A model generated the notes under the pieces. It ran no database searches and had not been told where the DNA came from. It saw nothing but the letters and a program-made list of their open reading frames with translations. A program made the translations under genes and the position numbers. Source: a virus. Taken from it: DNA of 52,701 nucleotides. The stretch spans positions 1 through 52,701 of IMG/VR virus record IMGVR_UViG_3300023210_000044; one strand, written 5' to 3'. Below, one piece after another: positions 35,401 to 43,617 of this stretch. The first letter of the stretch is position 1. Every line of letters begins with the position of its first letter.

Positions 35401-38400
35401 TCACTGGCGAAGATGATGCCAGCCGCGCTAAGTTGCTGCTGCAATTGACCAGAGGAAAGGGTGGTGCCCCCGCCCCTCTCGATTACTCCAATCCGTTGAA
35501 ATATATAGCGAATGCGGCGACGCCCATGCACCATCTGGGCAAGATTACAGGGAACGACAAGAAGAGCATAGGGCTAACGAGGTGGGAATCAGATAAGCAG
35601 AAGGAGATTGACAACCAGAAAGCACATGACAAGTCAGAGGCGATATTGCAAGCTGCGGCGAAGGAGAGGGTTGATGCTTGGATCCTCAAGGAGTCCGAGC
35701 TGATGACGCCACAGATGGAGAAGGATTTACTGCAGCGTAAGCCTGCCGAGGACGAGCAGGCTAGGGGCTGGTTCATGCCATGGTCAGTAAAGGTAGGGGA
35801 GTGGGTAAAAAGTGCGCCGACCGATGGGCCTGATGGCGACCTCGCTGTATCAAAATGGGAGAGGGTGACTGAGACCATCAGAACAGGGTGGGATGAAGAT
35901 GCTCAAGAGTCAATATGGAATATCCGCACGAACGTAACCGACCAGCTCTTAAAAGAGACAGGTACAGACTATTCGTACGAAGGGATACCGTCAGAGCTGA
36001 ATGAAATGCTAAGTATGCCTGTCACGGTGTACTCGCCAGCGTCCGAAGAATATCTTGCCACCGCAGCGAAAGAGCTGGAGAGAAAATACAGGAAGCGGGC
36101 AGAGCAGATGGGCATCCCGTTCTCCTCTTTCATGCACGGCTTGATGTACAAGTTCGTATCGAACGTAGACACCACGAGCAGTGAGTTCCTCGATGGTTTC
36201 TACGGGCGGAACAATCCGCTGACTGACGAGAACGGTGAAGCCACCGTGATGTACCGAGGCGAAGAGGAAAAGGGCGTCGCCCTCCCTCGTGTGGACTTTA
36301 GGAATGCTCCTCAAGGTATGATTTTCTTGACGAACCGCGTCACGAAAGCGGCGACCTACACGCGTGAGTACTACGACAGAGGTTTGGATCCTAAAGATGC
36401 GATAGGTCCGCAGGCTGAAGTCCATATCTATCCCGAAGGCCACCGCTATGCTGGACAGCGGGAGAAGCATTCGATGGAGTGGTTCGCGAATGATCCCGGC
36501 AAACGAATACTTCAGTTTGACGAAGATACGAAGGAGATGCTTGATCCTAATTTTGAGTTCAATCGAGGCCAGATCCTGCCCATGTATATCGGGTGGAAAA
36601 GACCATTGATAATAGAGGCTGCTGGTGCTGACTACAGTCAAGTCCCCACCCCTGAGATATTCTTCCACCAGAGGATCACCGAGAAAGAATACAAGGAGCT
36701 TGAAAAAGCTGCTAAGTTTAACCACGGCTACGATGCGAAACCTATGGGCGGGTCAGAGTATCTCATGTCCCGAGAGAAACCCGGTCATGAATCCATGGGC
36801 ACTGACGACGTGCTCAGGATGCTGGTCATGTACAACAATCTTCAGACATCAGAGGATGCAAAGTACGACGGCGTTCTTATCAACAACCTAGTAGACGAGA
36901 TGCATGCTGGCTGGTCTCAGCCAGCTCAGGTTGCAATTGTCCCTGTAGAGTATGCCAAGAACTTGAAGTCCGCTTCAGGCAACACGACCTTCGACAAAGA
37001 GACGACCCACCCTGATCACACCCTGTACAACATCCGCCTACCTGAAGCTGTCAGTGAACTTGAATACGTCAGTGAACTTGGCGGGTCCACGGGTGCGATA
37101 CTCATGGAAGATGACGAGGGCAAGAAGTACGTCGTCAAGCGAGGCAATAGCTACGAGCATGTTGAAGACGAGTACGCCGCCGAGGTCATGTACCGCGAAG
37201 CCGGTATCCAAGTGCCGCCATCTACCCTCGTGTATGACGACGAGGGCCCAGCGAAGATCTCGCTTTACCTTGGTAACACGAGGGAGATTGGTCGCCTCTA
37301 CGGTGACGAACTTGCGAAGGCAAGGAAGGCTGTTCAAAGCAACATGGCAGCTGACGCACTGTTTGCCAACTGGGACGTTGTAGGTATGGGCGGTGACAAC
37401 ATCCTTGTCGATACAGAAGGCACGCCATGGCGTGTGGATGTCGGCGGATCGCTACGCTACCGTGCCCAAGGTGGGCCTAAGGGTGAGATGTTCGGCGATG
37501 TTCCCGGGGAGCTTAGATCCCTACGTGAGATGAACGAATGGTTTAGCGACATGACTGACGCTGATGTCATCAAGTCACTGGACAAACTGATGGCCCGCCG
37601 CGAAGTGATCCTCGACTCGATCGAAGACCCCGACGTCCGCGAAGTCATGGCCCAACGATTCAAGAATGCCGGTGATGTGGTTGGCAAGAAATACAACATC
37701 GACTTAAGCCACAAGAAGGAAGCCTTTGGTGGTGTCCTCATGAACAGTGACGGCAAGGTCTTGCTCCGCGAACCCTCCAACCACTTCGGTGGCTACGCTT
37801 GGACCTTCCCCAAGGGCCGTCGCGATCCCGGTGAGACGCCAGAGCAGGCAGCACTCCGCGAAGTCAAAGAAGAGACAGGCTACGACGCCAAGATTGTCGG
37901 CACGATCGAGAAGGGCTTTGAAGGCGATACCACGGTGACGAAGTTCTTCAAGATGGAAGTCGTCGGCGAGCAGGGTGAGACAGACTGGGAGACCAACGCG
38001 ACAGGTTGGTTCACGATTGATGAAGCCAAGGCCAAGATAGGCGAGTCACCTAACGAGGCTGGTCGCGACCGTGACCATGACATCTTGAACCATGCGTACG
38101 GCAAGGGCGATGCCAAGTACAACGTCGATCTCGGTATTCGTGTGCCAGCCAGCTTGCGAGGTCAAGAGACGATGGCGACCAACCCATATGTAAGCGTGCC
38201 TGTTGTTGCTATCCCCAAGGATCGGCCTGATCAATTTGTATCCTACCTGCGGGCTGCTCAATCACACTCGGCGAACACGCCAAAGGGCTTCGAGGGTATA
38301 TCCGCGTTGAGATTCATGGCCCTTAAGGAGGGCGGCTGGGTGGTATGGGATTATGAGAATGGAGACCATGATGATGTTGCTGGCTCCAGAGAACATAAGG

Positions 38401-41400
38401 GTACATTTGAAACCAAAGGACCACACCGAGGATATATCCAGTTCCGGGACGGTGAGTGGGTAGAGGAAATCTACCCTTACATCATCAAGGCCAACAAGAA
38501 GATGCTGCCCAAGGAAGCGGTCAGATACCTAAAAACCCTGCCGGTTGCGGAGTATGACGATCGCTACGACTACGAACGCTACAACGTCGATCTCGCTGGC
38601 CCCCGCACTAAGGAGTTCAAGCAGTGGTTTGGTGACAGCAAGATCGTTGATGCTGACGGCAACCCGTTGATAATGTATCACGGCAGCTTATCGTTTAACC
38701 CAGCGAAGTACGACAAAGAGGCGGCGAATCGCGGGGATAAGCCGTTTACCATCTTTGGGAAGGAAGGGGGGCAAGCAGGGTGGTCCGAGGAAGGTCACTA
38801 CTTTGCCAACACCCCCGAAGAATCACTGAATTATACATTCGGCGACCCTTCGTTGGTTAAATCGTTCTACCTCTCAGCAAAGAATCCGTATGTATTTGAC
38901 TGGTCGAGGACAGAGTTTGATGAAGACGCTTGGTGGCCGACCGAAAAAGAATTAAAGAAAATGGGGCATGATGCGGTCATTGTGTATGAAGGGGAAGATG
39001 GAGGATATCATGGCCCTCAAAATGTTTGGGGCAGTAACTTAAAAGAGGTCATCGTCTTTGATGCTAACCAGATTAAAGAGATTGAGAACACCAAGCCGAC
39101 GAGTAGCCCTGACTATCGCCACAACGTCGATCTCGGTATCCGTGTGCCAGCCAGTTTGCGAAGCCAAGAGACGATGGCGACCAACCCATATGTAAGCGTG
39201 CCTGTTGTTACTATCCCCAAGGATCGCCCCGATCAATTTGTATCCTACTTGAAAGCTGCTCAGTCTCACTCGAAGGGCACGCCAAAGGGTTTTCAGGGTA
39301 TCACTGCATTGAGGTTCATGGAGCTTAAGGAAAAAGGCGGCTGGTTAGTATGGGATTATGAGAATGGAGACCATTACGACGTTAAAACCTCCACGGAATA
39401 CAAAGGTAAACTGCTGCCCTACCATGGCCATGTCGAGTTCCGGGGTGGCAAAGCGGTAAACCAAAATATCCTTGGCATGGTCACGCGTGCCAACAAGGCC
39501 ATGTTGCCTAAAGAAGCAGCCAGCTATCTCAAGTCCCTGCCCGCTACGGACTTTATGAACCCCAGCTACAACATTGACCTTGACTCTTGGGTAGGCAGTG
39601 ACGCAGCTAACAAGGCGGCTAATGAATACTGGAGCGAGCGGGTACTCACAAAAGAGTTTAAGGACTGGTTCAAAGGTAGCCAGATCGTTGATGAGAATGG
39701 CCAGCCGCTGATTGTTTATCACGGCTCGCCGGGCAAGGACGGATTCACTGAGTTCGGCCAGTACACCATGGACTACGTGATGGAGAATGGTCCGCCATCA
39801 CGCTATGCCGACACCGCATTCTTCTTCACTCCCGACCGGGAGTATGGGGAGCACTACGGTCCTGTTAAAGCGTTCCATCTTTCAATTAAAAATCCGAAGA
39901 GGGTTACCGCTCAAGAGTACGAGAAGGGGTATCTCGATCTCACGTCAACATTCACAGAAGGTGGTATGGACTGGGGTAAGAAGGCGTACTTCGACAGCCT
40001 CATCGCAGAGGGCTACGACGGTATCATTTCAACCGAGGGCCCGATAGTAGGTGACGAGGGTATGTGGAGCAACGTCGATGAGATCGTTGCCTTCAATCCC
40101 AGCGACATCAAAGAGATTGAGAACGTCAGGCCGACCGACAGTAAAGACTACCGCTACAACACTGACATCAGCCTCGCCAGATCGTATGGCGAGAAGGAAG
40201 CAATCAAAGTCAACGGCAAGATGATTGACTTCTGGCCTGACGCTGGCCGTCACCTCGGTGGCCTTGTCGGTATGATCCGCCAAGAGGCGAGGCTACCGAC
40301 AGATGAAGGCGAGAAGAGTCACACTGGATTGAGAGCACTCGCTAAAGGCGACGGCACCGACGCTGTCTTCTGGCGATCAGAGGACGCGGTCCATAGCGAC
40401 GTCGGCAGCAAGCTCGGTGGCCAGTACGCTCAAGAAAATACCAAGCTCCAGTTCGTGTTCAACAAGAACATGCCCATGGCTGATGATGTCGAGGGCTGGG
40501 CACCCAGCCTGAAGGCTGCGAAAAAAGCATTCAGTAGGATTCTCGGCCATGCCGGGTGGCAGATCGATAGCATCGACAACGCAGGCAGATTACTGGTCAG
40601 CCAGCTACCGAAGAAAGGTAGGCCGGTTGAAACCGCTCGCGACCGTCGCGACGCGAAGGGCGTGCCGACTAACATTGCTGATCCTGATTTAAATAACCCA
40701 TGGCAACAGCCCAACGATACCAACTTGGTTGAAGGTTCTCGCATCAAGTTCCCCGGCACTGAGTCAGCACCTCTTGATGGCGTCGATAGACTTACAAGTG
40801 GCGCCATCAACATCAACTACATTGACTCTGAAGGCGATCGTGCGATCCGCCACTACAAGTCCGAGAGTGAAATGTCCGGCGACCTCCAAGTTCTCCCTGC
40901 TGCCAACTCCCGCTACAACGTCCGGCTCAAGGGGCCAACCGCATCAGCGATCGCCGAGTCCTTGGCTCGTCAGGCCATGACCGAGAAGCCCGGCGAGAAG
41001 ACGATCGGTGCTCCACGCATTGATGCTCACGGCAACGTCATCAACCTCGCCAACCCCGGCATGAGTCCCGAGGGTCGCGCTGTCGCCAGTGCTGGCCAAG
41101 AGATCATGAAGCACAACAAGGGGCTGCGACGTGACACTGACGTAGAGAAGGAAGCAGCAGCCTACCTTGAGAGCAAGACACACGAAGGAGCTGTGGATGA
41201 GATCTTCAACAGGGGCGGCATGGGCATGACAGATGCCCAGACCCTTGTCGCTCGCAGCCTGATCACCGCCCAAGCTGACAAGGCGTTCCAGACGGGCAGT
41301 ACGGCGGACTTTGCCAAGGCTGTTGAGATGGCGATGTCATACGAAGAGGCAGGTATGGACATGGCCCGTGCCCTTCGTGCCCGCCGTGACTTCGTGCAAG

Positions 41401-43541
41401 ATCCAGCCCAACGCATCCGCGACTACGTGTACGAATCAATCACGATGCCTGACCCAAGGACACGGGAGATCGTAGAGTTCTGGAGCGGGAAGATGAGGAA
41501 GGCAACCACTGACGCGCAACGAGAGAAAGCCTTCAACAAACGCAAGGCTGTCCTTGACAAGTACGCCAAGCGATTGCACAAGATCCGTGACGCCCTGCGT
41601 GCGGCTGGACTCGACCCCAGTACGATGACGCCTGAAGATTGGGCTGACCTCAAGAAAGCATCGAGAGCTGTCCGCATTGTCCAGACAGCCAAGCACGGCA
41701 TGGCCGACAAGATGTTTGAGTACTGGATCAACTCGATCCTGTCTGCACCTATCACCCACATCCGCAATGTTGTGGGTAACACCGTGTTCGGCTTCTGGGA
41801 GATGACCGCCCAACGCATGACCGAGGTTGCAGTCAACGCAGTGTTGCCCGGCAACAAGGCCGACGCCACCACGCTGAGTGAGCTAAAGTACCTGTACGCT
41901 GGCTTCCTGCAAGGCACGAGTGAAGGGTTCGCTAACGCATTCAAAGCGTATGACACCGAGGTGCCAACCAGCCTCGAAGACTTCTCGTCTAAGATTGAGA
42001 AGGCTGACATGACCAAGGCGATCAAGGGTGCTCATGGTCGTGCGATCAGGATACCCACACGACTACTGATGGCTGAAGACGAGTTCTTCAAGTCGATCAT
42101 CTTCCGCATGGAAGTAGGTGCTCACGCTTACTCCATCGCCAAGAGTGAAGGCAAGCAAGGCAAGGCTCTGTCCGACCGCATTCAAAACCTAATGATCGAT
42201 CCTACATCGAAGGCTCAGGTCGCAGCTCGTGACGAGGCTAAGCGATTGACGTGGCAAGCTGACACGGACAATGCCATCTACGACCTGATCCGGCAGCTGC
42301 GTGTACGCGTTCCCGGTGCTCGCTACGTCATCCCATTCCTAACGACACCTTGGAACATCTTTAAAGTCGGCACGAAGAAGAGTCCGTTCGGATCGCTCGC
42401 ATTGATGTACAAGATGATCCGCACGCAGACAAGTGACACCTACGAATACAACCGCCGCGAAGCAGTGCGTGACACTGCCGAGCAAATCTGGGCATGGGCA
42501 GCACTGGCTGCCTTCTTGAGATGGGCGGCACCTGACGAGGACGATGAGGAAGGCGCAGACCCACGCCCAACTATCACTGGCACCACTCCGATCGACCCGT
42601 CAGAACGTGCCGCCGCTTATCGTTCCGCACCGCCAATGTCTATCCGTATCAACGGTGAGTACCACTCGTATAAATTTATCGAGCCTTACTCCACCATGTT
42701 CGGATGGATGGCTGACAGTGTCTACAAGTTAGGCCGAGCCAAGAATGGTGCAGAGACCACGCAGATCTTCAAAGATCTGACTGGTAGTGTTCGCGGCATG
42801 TTGCGAGACAAGACGTTCTTGTCTGGCATGAGTGACATAGCTCGGATTATCGAGAACCCAACTACCGGCATCCCCAACTGGGTGAGTAGCTTTGCGTCAT
42901 CATGGGTGCCCAACATCGTACGCAACCCCATGCATGCAACAGACAACTACATCCGCAACTACGAGCAGAGTGTTGCCAACTTCGGCATGCCATTCTTCGT
43001 AGAGTTTGCAAAGAACACGGCATGGAAAGCAATGCCATCCGAAGCATTCATGGGTGCTCTTGGTATGGCACCGCCTCCACCACGCGTGAACATCTGGGGA
43101 CAGCCAGTCATGAAACACATGGGTGGCAATGCGGCAAGCGACTTCCTTCACCGTGTGTTTTCACCTGCTCAAAAACAAAACACCCAAGCCAATCAAGGCT
43201 TGCACATTGACATGTTTGCACACGAGTGGAACAAGCGATTCCCTTACGACCAACTCAAGACGCCGATCCCCGATCGCCGCATCACTATCCGCAAGAAGAA
43301 TTACGAGATCGACGACGCGTTGATCAATGAGTACCTGATCGTGCGGGGGCAGATGGCGTTCCGCATGCTCAAAGATGTGAAGTTCGATTACGATAAGCCT
43401 CGCAAGTGGCAACGCAAGCTAATCAGTGACTCACTCACCCGAGCAACCAACATGGCGAACAGGTCATTGATCCTAGGCAAGCTGCAGGAACACGTTGCCA
43501 GCGGCAAAATTAGATTACTTTCAAAAGAAGCTGGCTACTAG
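29469..43541 (+). CDS. Giant polyvalent virion protein (3 ART-like, kinase-like, Nudix), 4690 aa
   Basis: Order of parts: Q-rich start; hydrophobic/helical region (~500-720); Ala/Lys/Glu coiled coils (~750-1130); a degenerate zincin-like REEIGHA (~1524); ART-like domain 1 (MYRGEEEKG, ~2261); HipA/PI-kinase-like domain (~2525-2740, NILVD and VDVGGSLR); Nudix domain with an intact box starting at G2783 (GRRDPGETPEQAAL, then REVKEETG); duplicated domain X (2889-3036, 3223-3365, weaker 3568-3725); ART-like domains 2 and 3 (MYHGS, VYHGS); C-terminal region with the APITHIRNVVGN segment (~4095). (R/K)YN(V/I)DL linkers separate the parts. This is the plan of phage polyvalent proteins, probably packaged and injected to modify host molecules. 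ATG 29469; a GTG at 29460 is also possible. Confidence 0.85.
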   Translation: MAEQTLNTGSQQDWLRSNNVRPQQPQQQQQADPSEVGIDLNSVTNKRDHALDRDWQTLADSTQQKGRTARFNDPELRETILGFRGKTVRLAEKELKRHDNIVDQGYEASVEPGVYVTDAGRKEWEYKNEIKRGWLQAGIGLLKEQDPYRQHLKLDDELEDDDLLGLPEKKKSQLTQKTTGKFEDVEWEEEEDEDEKNLFNQNMTGREYVVGHGMRSGPTSTTRQTRAALKKVAEEHGEKGTEEYYKLAGEIPGMAEINGVKKLKMNDQPVLRKPEPEGYQVQAKYERNDNARQGSTAIKIRDAYWQPDEDAAKRNRAHEKRYALQMGRWLYGQSFVASAKTAMLQGDIKKARAYMEVARAVNHLQDGFHADSGSPRVQSVVNAIGADAMEKKAWMLYHGTVDDEGKMTADGYKQKTEEFDRENRDRVGQMTDGEDRMHSIKRAIYSFAQVFPEGYAAALESADQILQHYFNTGNNWSAEESAMYNALGGSWLSKQQGKLDQSANAGDFYVDQVPAMVGAQLAFLASGGIAGKLSKGLKLGLQHSKLLQSVAMGTAGSGMSYKSIRDECIAMGGTQQEAEGMVIWGVLSGMTEAVPLAVKYKGMGNLTEAIAGMGKGFKRTLLSRIKSAGTVAAIEIPKIFSETVEEWGQEGIQQWIHNVGASTVYDVMRQLDEGVKESAAMGALFGGVFQGLHSGAHVGVTAFMNQRIKSPDDTQITNEILAYMHGGQEAVDAMRKAGMSDGDIYSTPPGEAAKAASDSARAARKQLRALEDDVAAKDQAKQDAMSELQDGDANESTPESKARYQNFKAAEASANEARAKHNEAKAAPQKAVDEAEAKLKETKEAAEKDPRHAAVVQAFDTASNEVDALEKEIATAEKTRNFNKGGDTKALDKKLKDLYGKRDDAQSRKDAAEKISKEFLEHATKPAKAEVAKANDALARAEALTRGKSIDDLVKPKSKQPAGLKRNKDLNDAGKEYGGSSTTVTPTRTGTGGQTTQAAKADKAKDKAINDAAAAKQTVEEAAAETERLRLAAHAAVDALEQEDVDADEDAYTAAYDAAQEAVDAQNAARDLEAVMRNNAQTKGRVEGSQQKGDKRTKARKLSDIVADVDPLSYLRKDSEKASDQEEDYDVDLGETETEAPITIDTSIKVALAKSQLAAAEKAFADAVGENDINAAEKALNDAESALAAAEAAHDKANPTEYVDTDTGETIEIKSKASNGWLIVRNGKTELVKDLNYMTRGEYEANKKQEADEAAMEEAKQKKEDELAENDIEVLWYDDEKGVMFVKHPPTKKNPDGKIEEMPNVFADKPRTQSKFTRGELKRAKKAYDQLKEENATRQTEEEFNAAKAKSGATAARQAELERFKKFMEKAILAFLPKGSKYNADDRVVTLPNGKTFDVEYSLEEDLINGISGIISTPGSDLSSLIASIYGQNSRADLDLAKLPLTSEEFSKLPDEEQRSKLMRLFGPNGAGGRTGGHWDGAKVTTITTADGAKTVLTGRLYTALPVGSSTNIAAFDKTFAVLREEIGHAAIQLMPMSQKDRKRMGKIYGKKGVFDKEAEEAFLEDAVRYHARGVHEGGFLKKTFDKMFSMVETLLNIGRPSALRGRAATRIAMRNLWGPSHSEPASQPTVASSLANQEQDLINQTKHNIRLSKAELDTLKFDEDDMLVGDASPKVKKILDEERKDFIERNKSKGLQAPNDRHLLGAGGLFGGAAGIKRNYGSPTSIVAGDFQKAPGDRARLNPLLKKPSSFTDEQWEAKIQEVADELDARYNVDLSLMTWMVGNVHTPFYETAQKLDSSDEPGGRNRMKERLADLMPMVFDPDYYMKSDPMPGTPETGMYREGGGLSGTLDLMEVMTPDVRDKWVTKPWFNPSGSAKMYEPGSVELEPSNDFDRFSNRLLKESIFTIFQQGLLAGSGPFENDYPGFLKSIKFDLSKFVWTNINKFLDSQGTGAFGNDSYFRVIAEMNAHMPDLLRKVTGEDDASRAKLLLQLTRGKGGAPAPLDYSNPLKYIANAATPMHHLGKITGNDKKSIGLTRWESDKQKEIDNQKAHDKSEAILQAAAKERVDAWILKESELMTPQMEKDLLQRKPAEDEQARGWFMPWSVKVGEWVKSAPTDGPDGDLAVSKWERVTETIRTGWDEDAQESIWNIRTNVTDQLLKETGTDYSYEGIPSELNEMLSMPVTVYSPASEEYLATAAKELERKYRKRAEQMGIPFSSFMHGLMYKFVSNVDTTSSEFLDGFYGRNNPLTDENGEATVMYRGEEEKGVALPRVDFRNAPQGMIFLTNRVTKAATYTREYYDRGLDPKDAIGPQAEVHIYPEGHRYAGQREKHSMEWFANDPGKRILQFDEDTKEMLDPNFEFNRGQILPMYIGWKRPLIIEAAGADYSQVPTPEIFFHQRITEKEYKELEKAAKFNHGYDAKPMGGSEYLMSREKPGHESMGTDDVLRMLVMYNNLQTSEDAKYDGVLINNLVDEMHAGWSQPAQVAIVPVEYAKNLKSASGNTTFDKETTHPDHTLYNIRLPEAVSELEYVSELGGSTGAILMEDDEGKKYVVKRGNSYEHVEDEYAAEVMYREAGIQVPPSTLVYDDEGPAKISLYLGNTREIGRLYGDELAKARKAVQSNMAADALFANWDVVGMGGDNILVDTEGTPWRVDVGGSLRYRAQGGPKGEMFGDVPGELRSLREMNEWFSDMTDADVIKSLDKLMARREVILDSIEDPDVREVMAQRFKNAGDVVGKKYNIDLSHKKEAFGGVLMNSDGKVLLREPSNHFGGYAWTFPKGRRDPGETPEQAALREVKEETGYDAKIVGTIEKGFEGDTTVTKFFKMEVVGEQGETDWETNATGWFTIDEAKAKIGESPNEAGRDRDHDILNHAYGKGDAKYNVDLGIRVPASLRGQETMATNPYVSVPVVAIPKDRPDQFVSYLRAAQSHSANTPKGFEGISALRFMALKEGGWVVWDYENGDHDDVAGSREHKGTFETKGPHRGYIQFRDGEWVEEIYPYIIKANKKMLPKEAVRYLKTLPVAEYDDRYDYERYNVDLAGPRTKEFKQWFGDSKIVDADGNPLIMYHGSLSFNPAKYDKEAANRGDKPFTIFGKEGGQAGWSEEGHYFANTPEESLNYTFGDPSLVKSFYLSAKNPYVFDWSRTEFDEDAWWPTEKELKKMGHDAVIVYEGEDGGYHGPQNVWGSNLKEVIVFDANQIKEIENTKPTSSPDYRHNVDLGIRVPASLRSQETMATNPYVSVPVVTIPKDRPDQFVSYLKAAQSHSKGTPKGFQGITALRFMELKEKGGWLVWDYENGDHYDVKTSTEYKGKLLPYHGHVEFRGGKAVNQNILGMVTRANKAMLPKEAASYLKSLPATDFMNPSYNIDLDSWVGSDAANKAANEYWSERVLTKEFKDWFKGSQIVDENGQPLIVYHGSPGKDGFTEFGQYTMDYVMENGPPSRYADTAFFFTPDREYGEHYGPVKAFHLSIKNPKRVTAQEYEKGYLDLTSTFTEGGMDWGKKAYFDSLIAEGYDGIISTEGPIVGDEGMWSNVDEIVAFNPSDIKEIENVRPTDSKDYRYNTDISLARSYGEKEAIKVNGKMIDFWPDAGRHLGGLVGMIRQEARLPTDEGEKSHTGLRALAKGDGTDAVFWRSEDAVHSDVGSKLGGQYAQENTKLQFVFNKNMPMADDVEGWAPSLKAAKKAFSRILGHAGWQIDSIDNAGRLLVSQLPKKGRPVETARDRRDAKGVPTNIADPDLNNPWQQPNDTNLVEGSRIKFPGTESAPLDGVDRLTSGAININYIDSEGDRAIRHYKSESEMSGDLQVLPAANSRYNVRLKGPTASAIAESLARQAMTEKPGEKTIGAPRIDAHGNVINLANPGMSPEGRAVASAGQEIMKHNKGLRRDTDVEKEAAAYLESKTHEGAVDEIFNRGGMGMTDAQTLVARSLITAQADKAFQTGSTADFAKAVEMAMSYEEAGMDMARALRARRDFVQDPAQRIRDYVYESITMPDPRTREIVEFWSGKMRKATTDAQREKAFNKRKAVLDKYAKRLHKIRDALRAAGLDPSTMTPEDWADLKKASRAVRIVQTAKHGMADKMFEYWINSILSAPITHIRNVVGNTVFGFWEMTAQRMTEVAVNAVLPGNKADATTLSELKYLYAGFLQGTSEGFANAFKAYDTEVPTSLEDFSSKIEKADMTKAIKGAHGRAIRIPTRLLMAEDEFFKSIIFRMEVGAHAYSIAKSEGKQGKALSDRIQNLMIDPTSKAQVAARDEAKRLTWQADTDNAIYDLIRQLRVRVPGARYVIPFLTTPWNIFKVGTKKSPFGSLALMYKMIRTQTSDTYEYNRREAVRDTAEQIWAWAALAAFLRWAAPDEDDEEGADPRPTITGTTPIDPSERAAAYRSAPPMSIRINGEYHSYKFIEPYSTMFGWMADSVYKLGRAKNGAETTQIFKDLTGSVRGMLRDKTFLSGMSDIARIIENPTTGIPNWVSSFASSWVPNIVRNPMHATDNYIRNYEQSVANFGMPFFVEFAKNTAWKAMPSEAFMGALGMAPPPPRVNIWGQPVMKHMGGNAASDFLHRVFSPAQKQNTQANQGLHIDMFAHEWNKRFPYDQLKTPIPDRRITIRKKNYEIDDALINEYLIVRGQMAFRMLKDVKFDYDKPRKWQRKLISDSLTRATNMANRSLILGKLQEHVASGKIRLLSKEAGY
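38115..38372 (+). repeat. Domain X duplication, copy 1
   Basis: From the KYNVDLG linker onward, about 250 bp is closely similar at DNA level to 39117-39386 (for example GATGGCGACCAACCCATATG in both). It encodes the first domain X of the giant protein. Confidence 0.9.
39117..39386 (+). repeat. Domain X duplication, copy 2
   Basis: Second copy, 1,002 bp downstream of the first, with the second ART-like domain in between. The duplicated unit is therefore probably linker + X + ART. Confidence 0.9.
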
Positions 43542-43542
43542 C

Positions 43543-43571
43543 TTGACAGCCAACGGCAGGCATGGTATGAT
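43543..43571 (+). promoter_or_regulatory. Promoter P4 of the replication operon with operator
   Basis: TTGACA (43543-43548) begins two bases after the giant gene's stop, 17 bases, TATGAT (43566-43571). The spacer reads GCCAACGGCAGGC, a variant of the operator (CAGC-N5-GCAG). A ~40-base leader with GAGG six bases before ATG 43618 follows, so this message is not leaderless. Confidence 0.75.
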
Positions 43572-43617
43572 GACGAGCTGACGTTCCCATTACACCAACC
43601 TTTGTCCCGAGGTTACC

